The notes beneath the pieces are model-generated. The model did no database searches. It had not been told where the DNA came from and was given only the letters and a program-made list of their open reading frames with translations. From Pithys albifrons albifrons (lineage: Eukaryota > Chordata > Aves > Passeriformes > Thamnophilidae): a stretch of DNA of 64,000 nucleotides. This document shows, piece by piece, positions 37,936 through 49,824 of this stretch. Numbering within the stretch: position 1 is the stretch's first letter; each line of letters opens with the position of its first letter. The DNA is taken from NCBI RefSeq assembly GCF_047495875.1, contig NC_092459.1:96257560-96321559 (forward strand), in the 5' to 3' direction. The position numbers were made by a program, and so were the translations under genes.

Positions 37936-40900
37936 TTCTCTGAAAACTTCCTGTGCCAATTGCCAGCCAAAAAGCCAAAGAACTTCAAGCTTTCTGTAAG
38001 AGAAGACTTTGAGCTTCTCCTACCTTGTTGTTACCTTTCTTGAAACTTGTCAGAACTGGGTATTTCTGAGGTTGTAGCCTCTTCTCCTTGTGCCAATTCA
38101 GGATGGAACAAGACAGTGAGATATAGAACAGAGCAGGTGGAAATTGCTACAGCCTAAGCCTTAGGGCTTAAGAAAGCAGAGTTTCTTCCTTACATGAGCA
38201 GCAAGAACAGATGCTGAATGCTTTCTAGCCACCTTGTGCAGCCTATTGAATCTATTTGTTTGGAAAAATATAAATGACAAATTGACTTTTAGATTAATGG
38301 CTACCATATTGGTAATGTACAAATCACTTTTAACAGCCACTATTAACTTGGTAAAGAGAAGCTTGCTAACTGCTCTTTAATTAAGTACACTTAATGACCT
38401 TAAGGGGATTAGTAGTCTTGTCTGATAATCAATAAGCATGGCAAGAATGCCACCCTATAGACATGGGCTGGAGAACAAAATTAATCTGTGCAGATTAGTT
38501 CTACCTAGTTTGATTTGTTTCCTTAGACTGTTTTAAAATCCCTTCAGTTTAAAATATTTATAAAAATATGTTAAATGTGTACTAAATAGAAGATGTTTTC
38601 CACAAGATTTTTCCTCATTTAGCCAGTGTTAAAATGGCATATGTGCTTGTTAAGAAAATCCTGTGTTCTGAAAAGGAGCTAGTGCAGATCCTTTTAGAAG
38701 AAATTAAAAAAAAAAAAAAGAAAAGAAAAAGAGTGAATACCGATGCTGCAGCCTCCAGAGAAAGCTGGAGGCTAAAGGAGAGTGAGCATGATGCCTAGAA
38801 GATCTAAAGTGAAACACTGTTCCCACAAAACAATCCTCAACAGTGCCAAAGCTCCCACCTGACAAAACCACCTTGCCTGCAAAAGGGTTTCTCTTCCTCC
38901 CCTCTCTTGGGTTGCAGCCAAGCCAGAAGCTGCTGTAGGGTCATCCCATCTCGGTGCCTTAATTCTCACCACAGTCCCTATTCAGTAGTTTTCAGATGAA
39001 ATTCTGCTTGTTTTGTCTTCTGTGATGGCTGGACCCCCTTGCACTATCCATAAACACACACAGCCTCCTTAACCCAGCCTTCCTCAACTCCTTGGAGTTA
39101 CTGTCTTCTCTTTTTCCCCCCTTTACTCCACTGTGCTTCTTTCCCAAAATACTGCTATTCTGGCCTCTAGGAACACCAGCTCTGCCCAGCTTAAATTAGT
39201 CAAAGCAATTAATTATTTTTTCCACTCCCCAGCAGCTCACCCTTTCCTAGCCAGAATTCCCCTCCACACAAAGGACACAAAAGACTTGTAGGACCAGGAA
39301 CATCTATCCTCGATACCTCAGGGCTACTCAGAGTATGTTGCCCTCACTCACACAGATCTCTCTCCTCAGTGGAAGACCTTGGGCTCCCAAGAGGGAGCTC
39401 AAAGTGTCCTGTTCTTCACATAACATGAAGTAACTTGTTTTCTGGTTATCACTAGGTGTAGGAGTTTGTCCTTCCTCAGGGTTTAAGAGAAGCCAAGGAA
39501 TTACACACTACTCATTTGTGTGCAGGACACCAATCCAAGACAAATTTTACTCCATTGGAAAAAGCACAGCAATTTTATTCTTCCCATATTCTTGGCAAAT
39601 AGGAGGGAACTTTTTGCAGGAGACAGACCTAGAGATAATTTCTTTATTATTACTTTTAAGTTTTCTGTGTCTATCTCAAGATACCTGCCTCATCCCAGTA
39701 CAAAGATTCACCTTTTCAGTTTGAGGGGTGGGGTTCAGAAGAGCAGTCAAGAGGTTTTTCCTTGCAGTAACAACGCTGCAAGTGTAAAATGCAGAGAAAA
39801 TTCATAGGGCAAAAACATTCTCCCTGGCAAAAGACAATCTTTCAGGAATAAATATATCCTTACAATGTGGTAATAATTTGTGAGATGAGAGAAATAAGCA
39901 GTTATGCTTAAGAGTAGTTTTATGAATAATATTGCTGGTTCTTCCCTTTTCCCTGAAAATAAAACACCTCCCTTGGTCTCTCCATCTGAGTGTCAAGCTT
40001 GCAGTAAATCAGAGGTCTTAATTGCAAAAGAGAGGCCTCTGTAAGACTTATATATAGTGTATTGACACCTAGGCTACCAGAGCCATAGGGATATTAAAAT
40101 TGATTTCCAACAAGTTGAGGCCTTCTGCTTTCTAATCCTGTGTCCTACAAATATATATTAACACCACTCCCTAAGGAGATGTAATTAGCTGCCAAAAAAC
40201 AGCTGCCTATATAGAATGTGGAACCTGGACACTAAGCTTGCCTTCACATAGTTGAATGTCAGCTGCCAAAGCACTTGGTACCTAGTGACCTGATCAGGAT
40301 TCTCTCACTGTTATTTGTCCCCATCCACCCACCCCCCATTTTTTCCTTGATTATGGTTTACCTTCCATGTAGTACTGGAGCTTTTAAAGCCTTCAGAACA
40401 GAAGTACTACCACCGAAAATGCTGACGAAGTGTTTCATCACCCACTCAGTCCAAACAGTGACAATCCACATGTTTCAGCATGCCAAGGCTTTTAATTGTA
40501 GTTAAATCACCAAGCTGACCTATTTTAAGTAGCATTCCTTCTTGGCAGTGTCTGGCAGGTCAGAGAAAATGCTGTTTCACCTGACTAGATCTGGTACCCA
40601 AGCACCAAACCACATGTGACTCAAACTAGGGAGAGTAGTTTGTCTCTTTCTGCCCCAAATACAGAGAAATTAGGACCTGTTGTTTTCCTCAGGATTCTTT
40701 GTCTCAGAGCATCACTTAAACTCACACCAGGTGAGAGCAAATTAGGCTCAAGCACCTGGAAGCCTCCTGTTGGTCACAGGTGTACACAGACCCAAACAGC
40801 CCATCAGCATCAGAGGGGAGCCTAGCTCAGATCACCCTTTGATTTCTATCACAAAATCAAAGAACAATGCTCTGATCTTTTGTTAAGATGCCTCTTTATC

Positions 40901-43900
40901 CCAGTATCTGCCTGCTACCTTGTTAGCCTTGTTAACCAAATTATCATTCTGCACTGACTTAATACTAGTAGTAGTAGTAATACTACTAACTGTATTGACT
41001 CCAAGACATGTAGGCTGTTATGATCATAACAAAACCCCAAAATTTTGTCCTCTTTCCTGTGGCATACTCCCTTGATACATACATTCTTTCTGTCTTCTGT
41101 CCATATTTGGCTCTTTCCCCCATCACAGCTATATTTTCTTCCAGATATAGGTCTCTTTTCTGCAGATTTTGCCTCCCTCATCTAACATGGACATGACCTT
41201 CCCATCTTCAAATTCTTCCAAATCTATGGGCATGCTTGATGACTGCTGTATGCTACCCCTTCTGGCCACCATTAGTTTATTTATATTAACCAAACTCTGC
41301 TCCAGATCCCCATTGCTGCTGGCATGGTCTATAAATTTAAATAGGGTTTTTTATGCATTAGGTAAGTCCTTTCTGATACTCATTGCTTTGCCAAAATGAA
41401 GTCTACTGAAAGAAGTGCAATTTGGCTGGGCCACAGTGCCAAATAAAATTAATTTATCTTTAAGCTGGAACATCTGTTAAGAGCATTTGACTTCATGAAT
41501 GGCATTTCTAAACTGCATCAGTCCAAGGCACGTGTTGTGCTGCACAGGTACTGAGCCACACAGCTTCTGTTGCCTGCTTTTAGACACTGATGAAGGAAAC
41601 AGAGGAATAAAGGCTCAGATTCTGTTCCCAGGTACCACTGTGTTTGCTGCAGTGTGACCCAAAATGTGATATGTATTCTATGACTCTCTCATGCTCAAGT
41701 TCACTGTGTTCTCTCCAGGAAAAAAACAATATCCTTAAGTAAATGGAAGTAGGGAGACAAATTACCTTTTCCCCCTATTTAATATCACTTTCCTATCCTC
41801 AGCTGTTTCTGTTGTAAGTCCATAAAGAAGTGGTACAGTCCTAAAAGGATGTCATAGACTCTCTTGTTTTTCTTGGAGCTATAAACTATGTTGTGGATAG
41901 GCTTGTGGACCCTTTTGTTATGCTGCTCTTGTGAAAAGGTTTTGTAGTGTAAAATGACTGACCTTAATCTTTTCACATTGGGAGCTGAAATTTTTTTCCC
42001 CTGAATCTTCTGGTTGTAAGACAGAGTCCATTTATATGTAAGATATAAGAATAGCCTGGCTCAGCAAGTCATTTAGAAAGACATTTGGTCAATGTAAAGG
42101 AGTAAGGGAAGGAGGGGGAAGGGATCCCCCTCTCCATTGTACACTTTTGTCATGGTCACCTTGTGAGTGGGTCTCTGTTGAGGTGACAAAGGAGCAAGGA
42201 AATCAATGTAGGAACTATGTAAAACCTCATACATTGCAAGTATAGGCACGTTTACATCTTACAGCATTATCAAGGCCCATCTTAACAATTTGCCCAAAAT
42301 CCATCAACATACCACAATCTCAAATATATCAAAGACAACTTTTTTGTTGTTGCTGTAGTCAGAGGATAAGATATAATAATGGGAGAGGACAAAGAGTCAT
42401 GGAAAAAAATTGGAGAATTTGTTCATTTTTCACTCTAACCTGAGATGCAAAGCAAAACCAGTAAAGCACTGTAGTTGTCTGCATCTCTTGTTGCCTTGCA
42501 ACATCTGAAACTTGCCTCAAGAAATGATCTGTTCCCTGCCACCACAGTTTATTTTATTCATCTGTAAGGAGTGGAACACTGTGGAATAACATTCTCAAAC
42601 TACCTAGATGGGCTTATTCATTATTTCTCACAGTCTTAGTGGGACATGGGAGCATATCTCCACCCTAGAGCTGGAAAAGAGCCAGTAAATGGATGCCCAA
42701 ATTTGCATAAACCAGAGCAAGAGAGAAACTTGTTGTTATGTTTGTATTCCTTCCTCCCATTGCTACTCATCAGTAAACACTGATGACCAGGTCGCTGGTG
42801 CTGCTGGAAGCTATTCATGTTGTACTCTGCAGATTTAAACTCAACAGAAACCATTGTTTCTCAAGGATCATGACAAGGCTTTTAGGGTACCTTGAGCAGA
42901 GAAAAGGAATCCACCCAGGATGCTCCTGAATATGGCTGACCTTAGTCATCAGGAGCAGCACATGGCTGCTGGACAAGGATGACCCTGAGCCAGTCACCTG
43001 GGAAAGGGGGAGAAACAAAAGTGTCTTTAAATCACAACAGTACAGCATGGGGGGATGGGAGAGCGTCACTCTTTTTTGGGAAAGAGCCCTTTTAGAGAAA
43101 GCAGGGAAGCCACATGGAGACTGTGTGGGCAACCAGACAGGAAGCATAAAAACCTGTGTCTGCTGACACTATATTACAGGGAGCAAGAGTTTTGTAATGC
43201 AGCCTTTAGGTTTTCCCATAATACAAGAACCAGGTTGTACCAGACCCCTGCCTTTGTCTCTAATGACAAATGGGACTACTTTCTGCATGTCTATAGAGAG
43301 GCTGCTCTGGATAGTACAGCCCAGCCCCAAGCCTGAACTTGAGCATCTGCAGTGTCCAGTAAAGATGACTCACATGAATCTTGAAGACACGGGTAACCTC
43401 TGTTCCACAGCATCCCCAGGACCAGCCCAAATAAACTTTATGCTGCTACTTCTTCCACGTAGAAATAGCAGTGAGCTGTGCTGGGCAGCAAGGCAAGGAA
43501 AGCACACTTTCTGGAAGGAAAATATCATTCCCCACCTCCACCCCACCTTAAATCTTTTGGGCCAACATTGGTAACACAGTGCTGGTCCTGCAGAGAGGAG
43601 GAGAGAAAGTAACCTGGAGGGGAAGAAGGAGTGAAAACGTTTGGGGGGGGGGGGGGGAGGGGGAATTTTTACTTATCACCTTTTTTTGTGATCACAGAAA
43701 GTGGCTGTACCATTACACTGAGGTTTCACAGCAGAGTGGGAACAACCTGCTGGGAGTTAACTGAGGTGGAAACCATGGGCACGACCTGGGATTCAGCCTC
43801 TGCTAGAGGAGGTTACATGTCTGAGACTAGGCTGTACAGCTCAGCTTTGATGGGCTATAGACCTGATTCATCAAGGTGTTTTTGTTACATAGGAAAGGAC

Positions 43901-44400
43901 AGAATATTCAGTGAAGCTTCAGCTTTGGTTAAGGACAGAGACCTGTGTACTTAGTGAGTCCGGGGGTTGGGAGGCTTGCAGACCCTAGGGAAGACTGAAA
44001 CACTGTCAGAATATAGAGATGCTTGCTGGGATTCAGACCCAGATACTTTTTTTAAATTTAAATCAGGTAAAAAAGGAAACTATTAAGGATGATATGGAGT
44101 TTTTCCACTCAGTACCACCCAAGAGCCCTGTAGACCCCAACTTAACCTCTGGCAAGTAACACTGGCACTTCTGTGACTCCTTCGCAGCCTGGTATGAGAA
44201 TTCTGCCCTTATTGACTTCCTCTTGCTGCCAGTCCTTCACCTTGTGGCTATTCCCAATGAAGCTGTGAAATTAGATAGAGCATGGTAGATTGAACTGGAG
44301 AGTGTTAGGAGTGTGATTCATAAAGCACTTGTGATTTAAAAATATTTTTTCTTTTAACCCCTTTCACTCGCCATTTACCCTCTAACTCTCTTTCTGACAA
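37936..44400. other. Intergenic, no gene recognised
   Basis: AT-rich with some pyrimidine-rich patches (38990-39420), an A run at 38707-38720 and an AGT/ACT microsatellite forming a small palindrome at about 40965-40990. Bases 42800-43960 are open in several frames but show no domain I recognise. Confidence 0.5.
43643..43663 (+). repeat. Poly-G tract
   Basis: Fifteen consecutive G (43643-43657), then AGGGGG. It could form a G-quadruplex on the plus strand. Homopolymer length may be affected by sequencing error. Confidence 0.9.
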
Positions 44401-44548
44401 GCCTGTTGAGGGCTAGAACAGCAGGTTCCCCTTGCACCTAGGATGGGCAAATGTCTGTACTTTGTACAGCCATCCTCTATAGGGGTCAGCAAGTATAGGG
44501 GTCACCAGGTATAAGGGTAGCCCCTTAGTCCTGGGCTGGGGGGCACCG

Positions 44549-44930
44549 TGGATAACAATCAGAAGAGCTCAGACACAGCAGACATCAGCAGGCTTGATCA
44601 GAAGGTTTACAAGACTTCATTCAAGATAGTTAACGAACAGTTCCTCATAGCTTATAGCAGCAGTAGAAGAAGTACTTCCTAGAAGTTCCTATGAGATCAT
44701 CTAAACCTTACGCAGTAACATTCACACCTTTTATACTCACATCCAACATGCCACAACATAATTGGTTAACCAATTCACCTTACATACATCAAAGCCTCTC
44801 ATTGGCTACAAGCCACCACACACACTCCAGGTGGCTCTGTTCTCTTTAAGGGAGAACTGTAACCTGCTTTCCTTAAGGGATGCATTCAGTGTCACCCCCC
44901 ACAATCCTCTGCCATATCAGCTCACAGTTC
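44549..44930 (-). mobile_element. Probable LTR, minus strand, borders approximate
   Basis: Read on the minus strand, the block has CCAAT boxes (AGCCAATGAGAGG near 44800; TTGGTTAACCAATT near 44764), a TATA box (GAGTATAAAAGGTG, 44725-44738) and then about 180 bases ending GATTGTTATCCA. That promoter spacing is typical of a retroviral LTR. No target duplication was found and no AATAAA lies downstream of the TATA, so the class and exact ends are open. It is followed on the plus side by the C-rich tract. Confidence 0.5.
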
Positions 44931-45049
44931 TGGATGCAGCAGTCTGTGTTCTCTGTAGGGCAGCTCACGGCTGGTGTGGGCGGCCCCAGCTTGTGCAAGG
45001 AGCTGGGAAGGGCAGCTGAGAGTCCCTGAAGGGGAAGTGTGCCCAGCAG

Positions 45050-45105
45050 TCCTACCCTCCCCCCGTGTCCCCCCACCCCCCCCCCTTCCCCCCCGCCCGC
45101 CCCAC
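45050..45105 (+). repeat. C-rich low-complexity tract
   Basis: Consecutive C runs broken by single other bases; the minus strand is G-quadruplex-capable. It lies in a GC-rich pocket between the probable LTR and plain intergenic DNA. Confidence 0.85.
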
Positions 45106-46039
45106 CATAAGTATTCCTCCCTCTTCAGGTGTGTGGCAGCTACTCTAACAGATGTCTATGTCCTGACTTGGGGCAGATAATGCCCTCACACCATTATCTT
45201 ACAGTTATCACCCCGGCCATGCTCAGATGCCTGGGTTGCACTGCTCAAGTGCCCCTCTGGGAACAGCATCTTTCAGCAAAAGGCGGCACAAAAATCACCC
45301 ATTGTTGAAATGGAGCACCTTTTCACTGGCATGAGCACTCAGGAGACAGGGAAAAGGCAAACAACAAGTGCATGTCCAGGCCCCATCAATGAGAAATGCA
45401 GGGCTAGAGCCTGTTTATAATCAGACAGAGCTGCAAACCCACAGCACACCTTCTGCTGCCCTCCTGGCTCTGGGTACTGCACTGAGCAAGGCGATTGTGA
45501 CACGGCCCCGCAGCGTGTTGGGCCACAGGATCAGCTGCTCAGCAGCCACAGTGGCATCGGCTGGAGAGCCAGGAGAGGCCACAAGGCAGCACAGGAGTAG
45601 AGGATTTGTGCTAAGGCTCCGGGACTGTCTTAAATCTCCAACATCTGCCAATTTAAGTACAGCTGAATTGCTGGATAATTCTGCTGGTGGCGCTCCTGGG
45701 AACACCCAGCCCGAGCAGAACAATTTTGAAGAAAATTACATGAGCTGGGATTTAGTGTTGTCTCTTTAGCTTGTGGAAGAGATAATCTGGCCCATTTAAT
45801 GTGGAACAAAATTTGCTCTGTTTCACAGGGGTAAGGAGATAGTTTTGCCTTGAGAAAGCAGCAGTAAATGACTCTGAAGTCCTGCTGTCACTTGTTTGCC
45901 AAGCTGCTGTAATATGGAGTGGCAAGGGCTGTTTTCCTGGGCCACTTTCTACATATAAGTAATGCTCTTTTTTAAAGAACACCACTTAGTCTTATGACAA
46001 AATTCCTCCAGTGTGACACAGAAGAGAATTGACATAATT

Positions 46040-46770
46040 CTTGAAGGCTGGACAATTTATGGCACAGTTAATTATTAATTTGGCTGGCATTTGTAAAGTA
46101 GAAGGGAGTTGTGCTTTTAGGCCATGCTCTCAGTGTGTAAATCTCTTGTATGGCTGCCATAATAATATTCCTGCAGCTATGTTGTCACCTATTGTAATTT
46201 TTCTGCTAATAAGAAAATTTAAACTAACCAGGAATCCTAAATTTGGAGACTAGTTGTTTATTTCAAATATACTCTAGAGAAATAATAATGCAGTTCTGCT
46301 CTGAATTTAATTTAAACAGGAACAGGCAAAACAAATCTCTGCGGAGGGCATTTGACAATAATAAAATATTTCTCCCAGCGGGTGAGCTGGTAGCAATTGT
46401 ATTGTTGCCATCAAAGCTCACGTTTCAGCAGGTCATTACCATCATAACAAGCCCTTGGACCAACTGGCATGGACATGCAACATTGAGCTCCTGATGGGCA
46501 CATTATTTCAGACCTTTAACTTCATGGAGAACAAGACAAATACTCCTGGGAATGGAGGATTATATTTTGAAATTCCTTTCTTTTCTGTTCTGCTTAATAA
46601 TAAGAGCCTGTGTGTGATCAATCTACCGCCACTTGCTTCTTTATATTAACAGAGATTGTAAGGAGCCAGGCTTGGGGACCTGAACATTGGAGTGAGCAGC
46701 CCTTAATCTTAACGAAACACTAACGATCAGCATGGCCGGGATGCGGCAGTGCAAACACTTTGGAATAAAA
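46040..46770. promoter_or_regulatory. Candidate conserved enhancer 3' of ESRRG
   Basis: The block lacks repeats and is rich in homeodomain-type sites, most obviously the near-palindrome TTAATTATTAATT at 46068-46080, plus further TAAT cores and SOX-like ATTGTT sites. The even base composition and absence of decay signs resemble conserved developmental non-coding elements. This is an impression from composition and motifs; conservation was not tested. Confidence 0.35.
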
Positions 46771-49545
46771 ATGTTAAAAAAGCAAATAAATGCATCCATA
46801 TTCTTTTCCATAGTTACTAGGGGGTCTTCCCCCTTCTTTAATAGCAAACACAAGGAAGATGTTTATGATCTGTATATTAAAGGCAACCTATAGACACACC
46901 AAATCAGCATTTCATCAGAAGGGAAAAGACGCACGCCTTGTGAGGCAGCTTATGGCAGGCAGGATGTATAATGAAGGATATAGTAATTAGCAAAGTGCCA
47001 TGTGAAAGCAGAGACCTACATCACACAAGAGGCATGAAATGGAAAGGTGCAAGTAAAGAAAGCTGTTAAGGAAAATTAACAAAGGCTATAGAAAACGATG
47101 TAGAAAACAGATGGAAACTGTCCCATTCCTGAGTTTAGTGCAAGATCTAGGGCAATTCATGTTAATAAAAAAGAGGCATTTTCTGCTGCAAAAGCCTATA
47201 CATAAAAAAACCTCGTGTGTTTTTGTGCTTAGGGCTTTTTTTTTCCCGGTAGGGTATGGGCAATGCTGCAGAACACTTAAAAATGTCCACATGAGGGCTT
47301 GTCTAAGGAGAGTATTTTCATTCTGTTATCTTTCCTAATACTTGATATTAGTTTCGGTGGGGTTTTTTTTCACCCATATTTAAACTCTGTTAGTCTTTCT
47401 GCAGCATTAGCATTGTGTATTAGGAAGCACACACAACTGCATGAGCAATAGCACTGACTGGCACACGATTTCTGTGCCATTTCTTTCACTGAAAGGATCA
47501 GCTGGAGGGACCACACCAGACCACTTTTCGCCGGTGTTTGCCAGACCTTCTCACACTGCAAACTCAGAAGGTCAAAAAACCCAGCAACCAACCAAAGAGC
47601 CCAAATGGCACCAAGTTAGGCCATTACTTGAATGTGAAACTCCAGAGAGAACCCAGAGTCTGTCATAAATCCCATGCCATTTAGGAGCCAGCTCAGTGAG
47701 CAGCGTGTTTTCCTTCTGCATCGCTACTGACGGCATTGGCCAGCGTGGGAGCGGGCACAGGTGCCAGTGTCACAGCGTGGGGGAGCGGAGCATTCCACTG
47801 CCAGGCTGGCACAGTGGCAGGGCTTAGGAGCCTGTCAAACAAGCATCTCCAGAGGCAAAGCCTTGCTCCTGGGCTGGGCTGGCTTCTTTACTGGGAGGGC
47901 AGGGGGAATAGTGCAATGTAAACCGTGTCACTCAAAACCTGATTTTGTTGGGCTAAGCCATATCCCTAATGGGAAGGTTCCCTCTGTTTGTCATCTCCAT
48001 ATTTTAGACAAGTGGTGCTGCAGTAGCCACAGGTTCAGGAAGTAGCAGTTGAGAGCTATAGCAGGCTGAGTTGGTCAAACTACAAATGTCAGTGCCCCAA
48101 GCCCTTTTTTTGTTTTCTTTAAGGACTTAGTAACTATTTTCGCAGTTTAGAGAGGTTTGTGCTCCTAGCCAAATTCCCCACAGATTCCTACTGAAACATT
48201 ACTGCCTATTGAAATGTTTTCAGTGGATTTCTGTGCCTGTCCTGGCTTTACTGCAGTGACAGCATAGAGTGAAAACAGAAAAAAGAAAAAAACCAGAACA
48301 GCTCTGCAGAGATGCATCCCTAGAAGTGGCTTCATCTGAGTGTTCCCTGCATTTTTGTTTCTGTGATGCTGTTTCTGATTGGATGGTGCTTCATCATCCT
48401 CTGAGGAAAAATGGTACATAAATTATGATTTTTTTAATTGTATGGGAAAGCTTTAGCCAATCATTAGTCAATCGCATGTTAAGGAGAACTAGAAGTGCCA
48501 CTATTTACATTTCTTTTCCCCTTTGTGTGGGAAAAAATTTAACACGTTTTATTTCACTTTTAAGATGCAGTATTTTCTGTTGAAGAGCTACTTTGCAATA
48601 ATTAAAGATCAGAACACTGAAACAGGGGCGAAAACCAGCTCTGACCATGTGTATGTGTATGTACATATGCCTGTGTGTGCAGCAGTGGCAGCACTAAAAC
48701 CCAATTCTGACTGTCTTTGAAGATCCCACGAAAGATTCCTATTTCCTATTGCTCTGCTGCTCCTTTTACTCAAAAACTCTCCTCTTTATTTCCTAGGATA
48801 GCTAAAACCCAGACAGTACTGGTAGCAGGGAAGGGGTGCCCTCCCATTCCAAGGCATGTTGCTACTTAGAGACTGCGAAGCACGAACAGCCCGCGGTGCT
48901 GCCCCGGTACCTTGGCGGACACAATTCCCGTCCCTGAGCATCACCGGTGTGTTCAGCAGCCTCTGTGCCATCAGCCAGAACCTCCAGAGAATGCTCAGCA
49001 GTGAAGGTGAGAAATACCTTAGCAAACACAACGACAAAATACTATCAAGATAGGCTAAAAAGCAAGAAAAGCACACATTAGCACTTCTGTGATGGTTCCA
49101 GAAGGGTCCACAGGAACTAGGGGCTGGCCCGGGCGAGGGGGGCTGCAGCCTCTCGGAGGGAAGAGGCTGAGAGACCATTTATGGCGTTTGCCACCGCACT
49201 CTTTAACGCACTTGGATCCTGACAACTATCGGTGCTCTTCATTAACACCGACCTGTATTATTGCTCTGGTGGCTGCCTACGTCCACTCAGTAACACTGGA
49301 TCAAATAATAGAGGGGTTTATTTATTTATTTATTACTGTTTTTACTCTGAACACATGAAGGGACTCTCCTGCAGTTGGAAATGAATGATAGACTCGGTTG
49401 TTGATGGAGAAAGCAAAAAAGTACTTCTGTATGATATTAATGCAATCTTAAAATAGTGGGAAAGTTTTCTTTTATGACATTGACAGAGAGGCAATGATTC
49501 TGAGTAATGCAGGTTGATGTGAGGATGCTTTAAGATTAAGTAAGC
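46771..49545. other. Intergenic, downstream of ESRRG
   Basis: Mostly unremarkable. GC-richer pockets lie at 47700-47900 and 48880-49220, the latter with CpGs and a donor-like GAAG|GTGAGA at about 49006, but no recognisable protein. A TTTA microsatellite lies at 49316-49338. Confidence 0.5.
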
Positions 49546-49663
49546 GCTATATAAAGGCCTGCCAGCCTGAATTCTAATGTGCTATGAGACATTTTGCATA
49601 TTTAAGTGTATGCAAAATGTCTTGTACTACACTGGAATTCATTCTGACAAGGCTTTATATAGC
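49546..49663. repeat. Near-perfect inverted repeat (55-bp arms, 8-nt loop)
   Basis: Left arm 49546-49600 and right arm 49609-49663 are reverse complements at 44 of 55 positions with no gap, around the loop TTTAAGTG. Both outer ends read GCTATATAAA when each arm is read inward, and both inner ends read GACATTTTGCATA. Seven of the eleven differences are transitions. As RNA from the plus strand, G:U pairs raise pairing to 48 of 55. It lies about 160 bp beyond the inferred ESRRG cleavage site. It may be an old palindromic DNA transposon or a functional hairpin. Confidence 0.9.
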
Positions 49664-49824
49664 ATTTTATTTACACTCATATTGTACTTTAAGGGAGAAG
49701 TGCTAACACTGGCTTTGTTTTGAATGGAAGTAACAAAAGGTAATGCTAATTGCTCTGTGTCCTCCTCCAAAAAAACAAATAAAACCAAAAAAACCCCACA
49801 ACACAAAAAATAAAATAAAAGCAA

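Noticed and set aside
48856..49053. Possible plus-strand exon ending at a donor-like GAAG|GTGAGA
   Set aside because: Only a short frame with no recognised protein or acceptor; too weak to annotate as a gene.
49546..49663. Calling the inverted repeat a microRNA gene
   Set aside because: The stem is longer than usual and there is no small-RNA evidence; an old palindromic transposon is equally likely, so it is left as a repeat.
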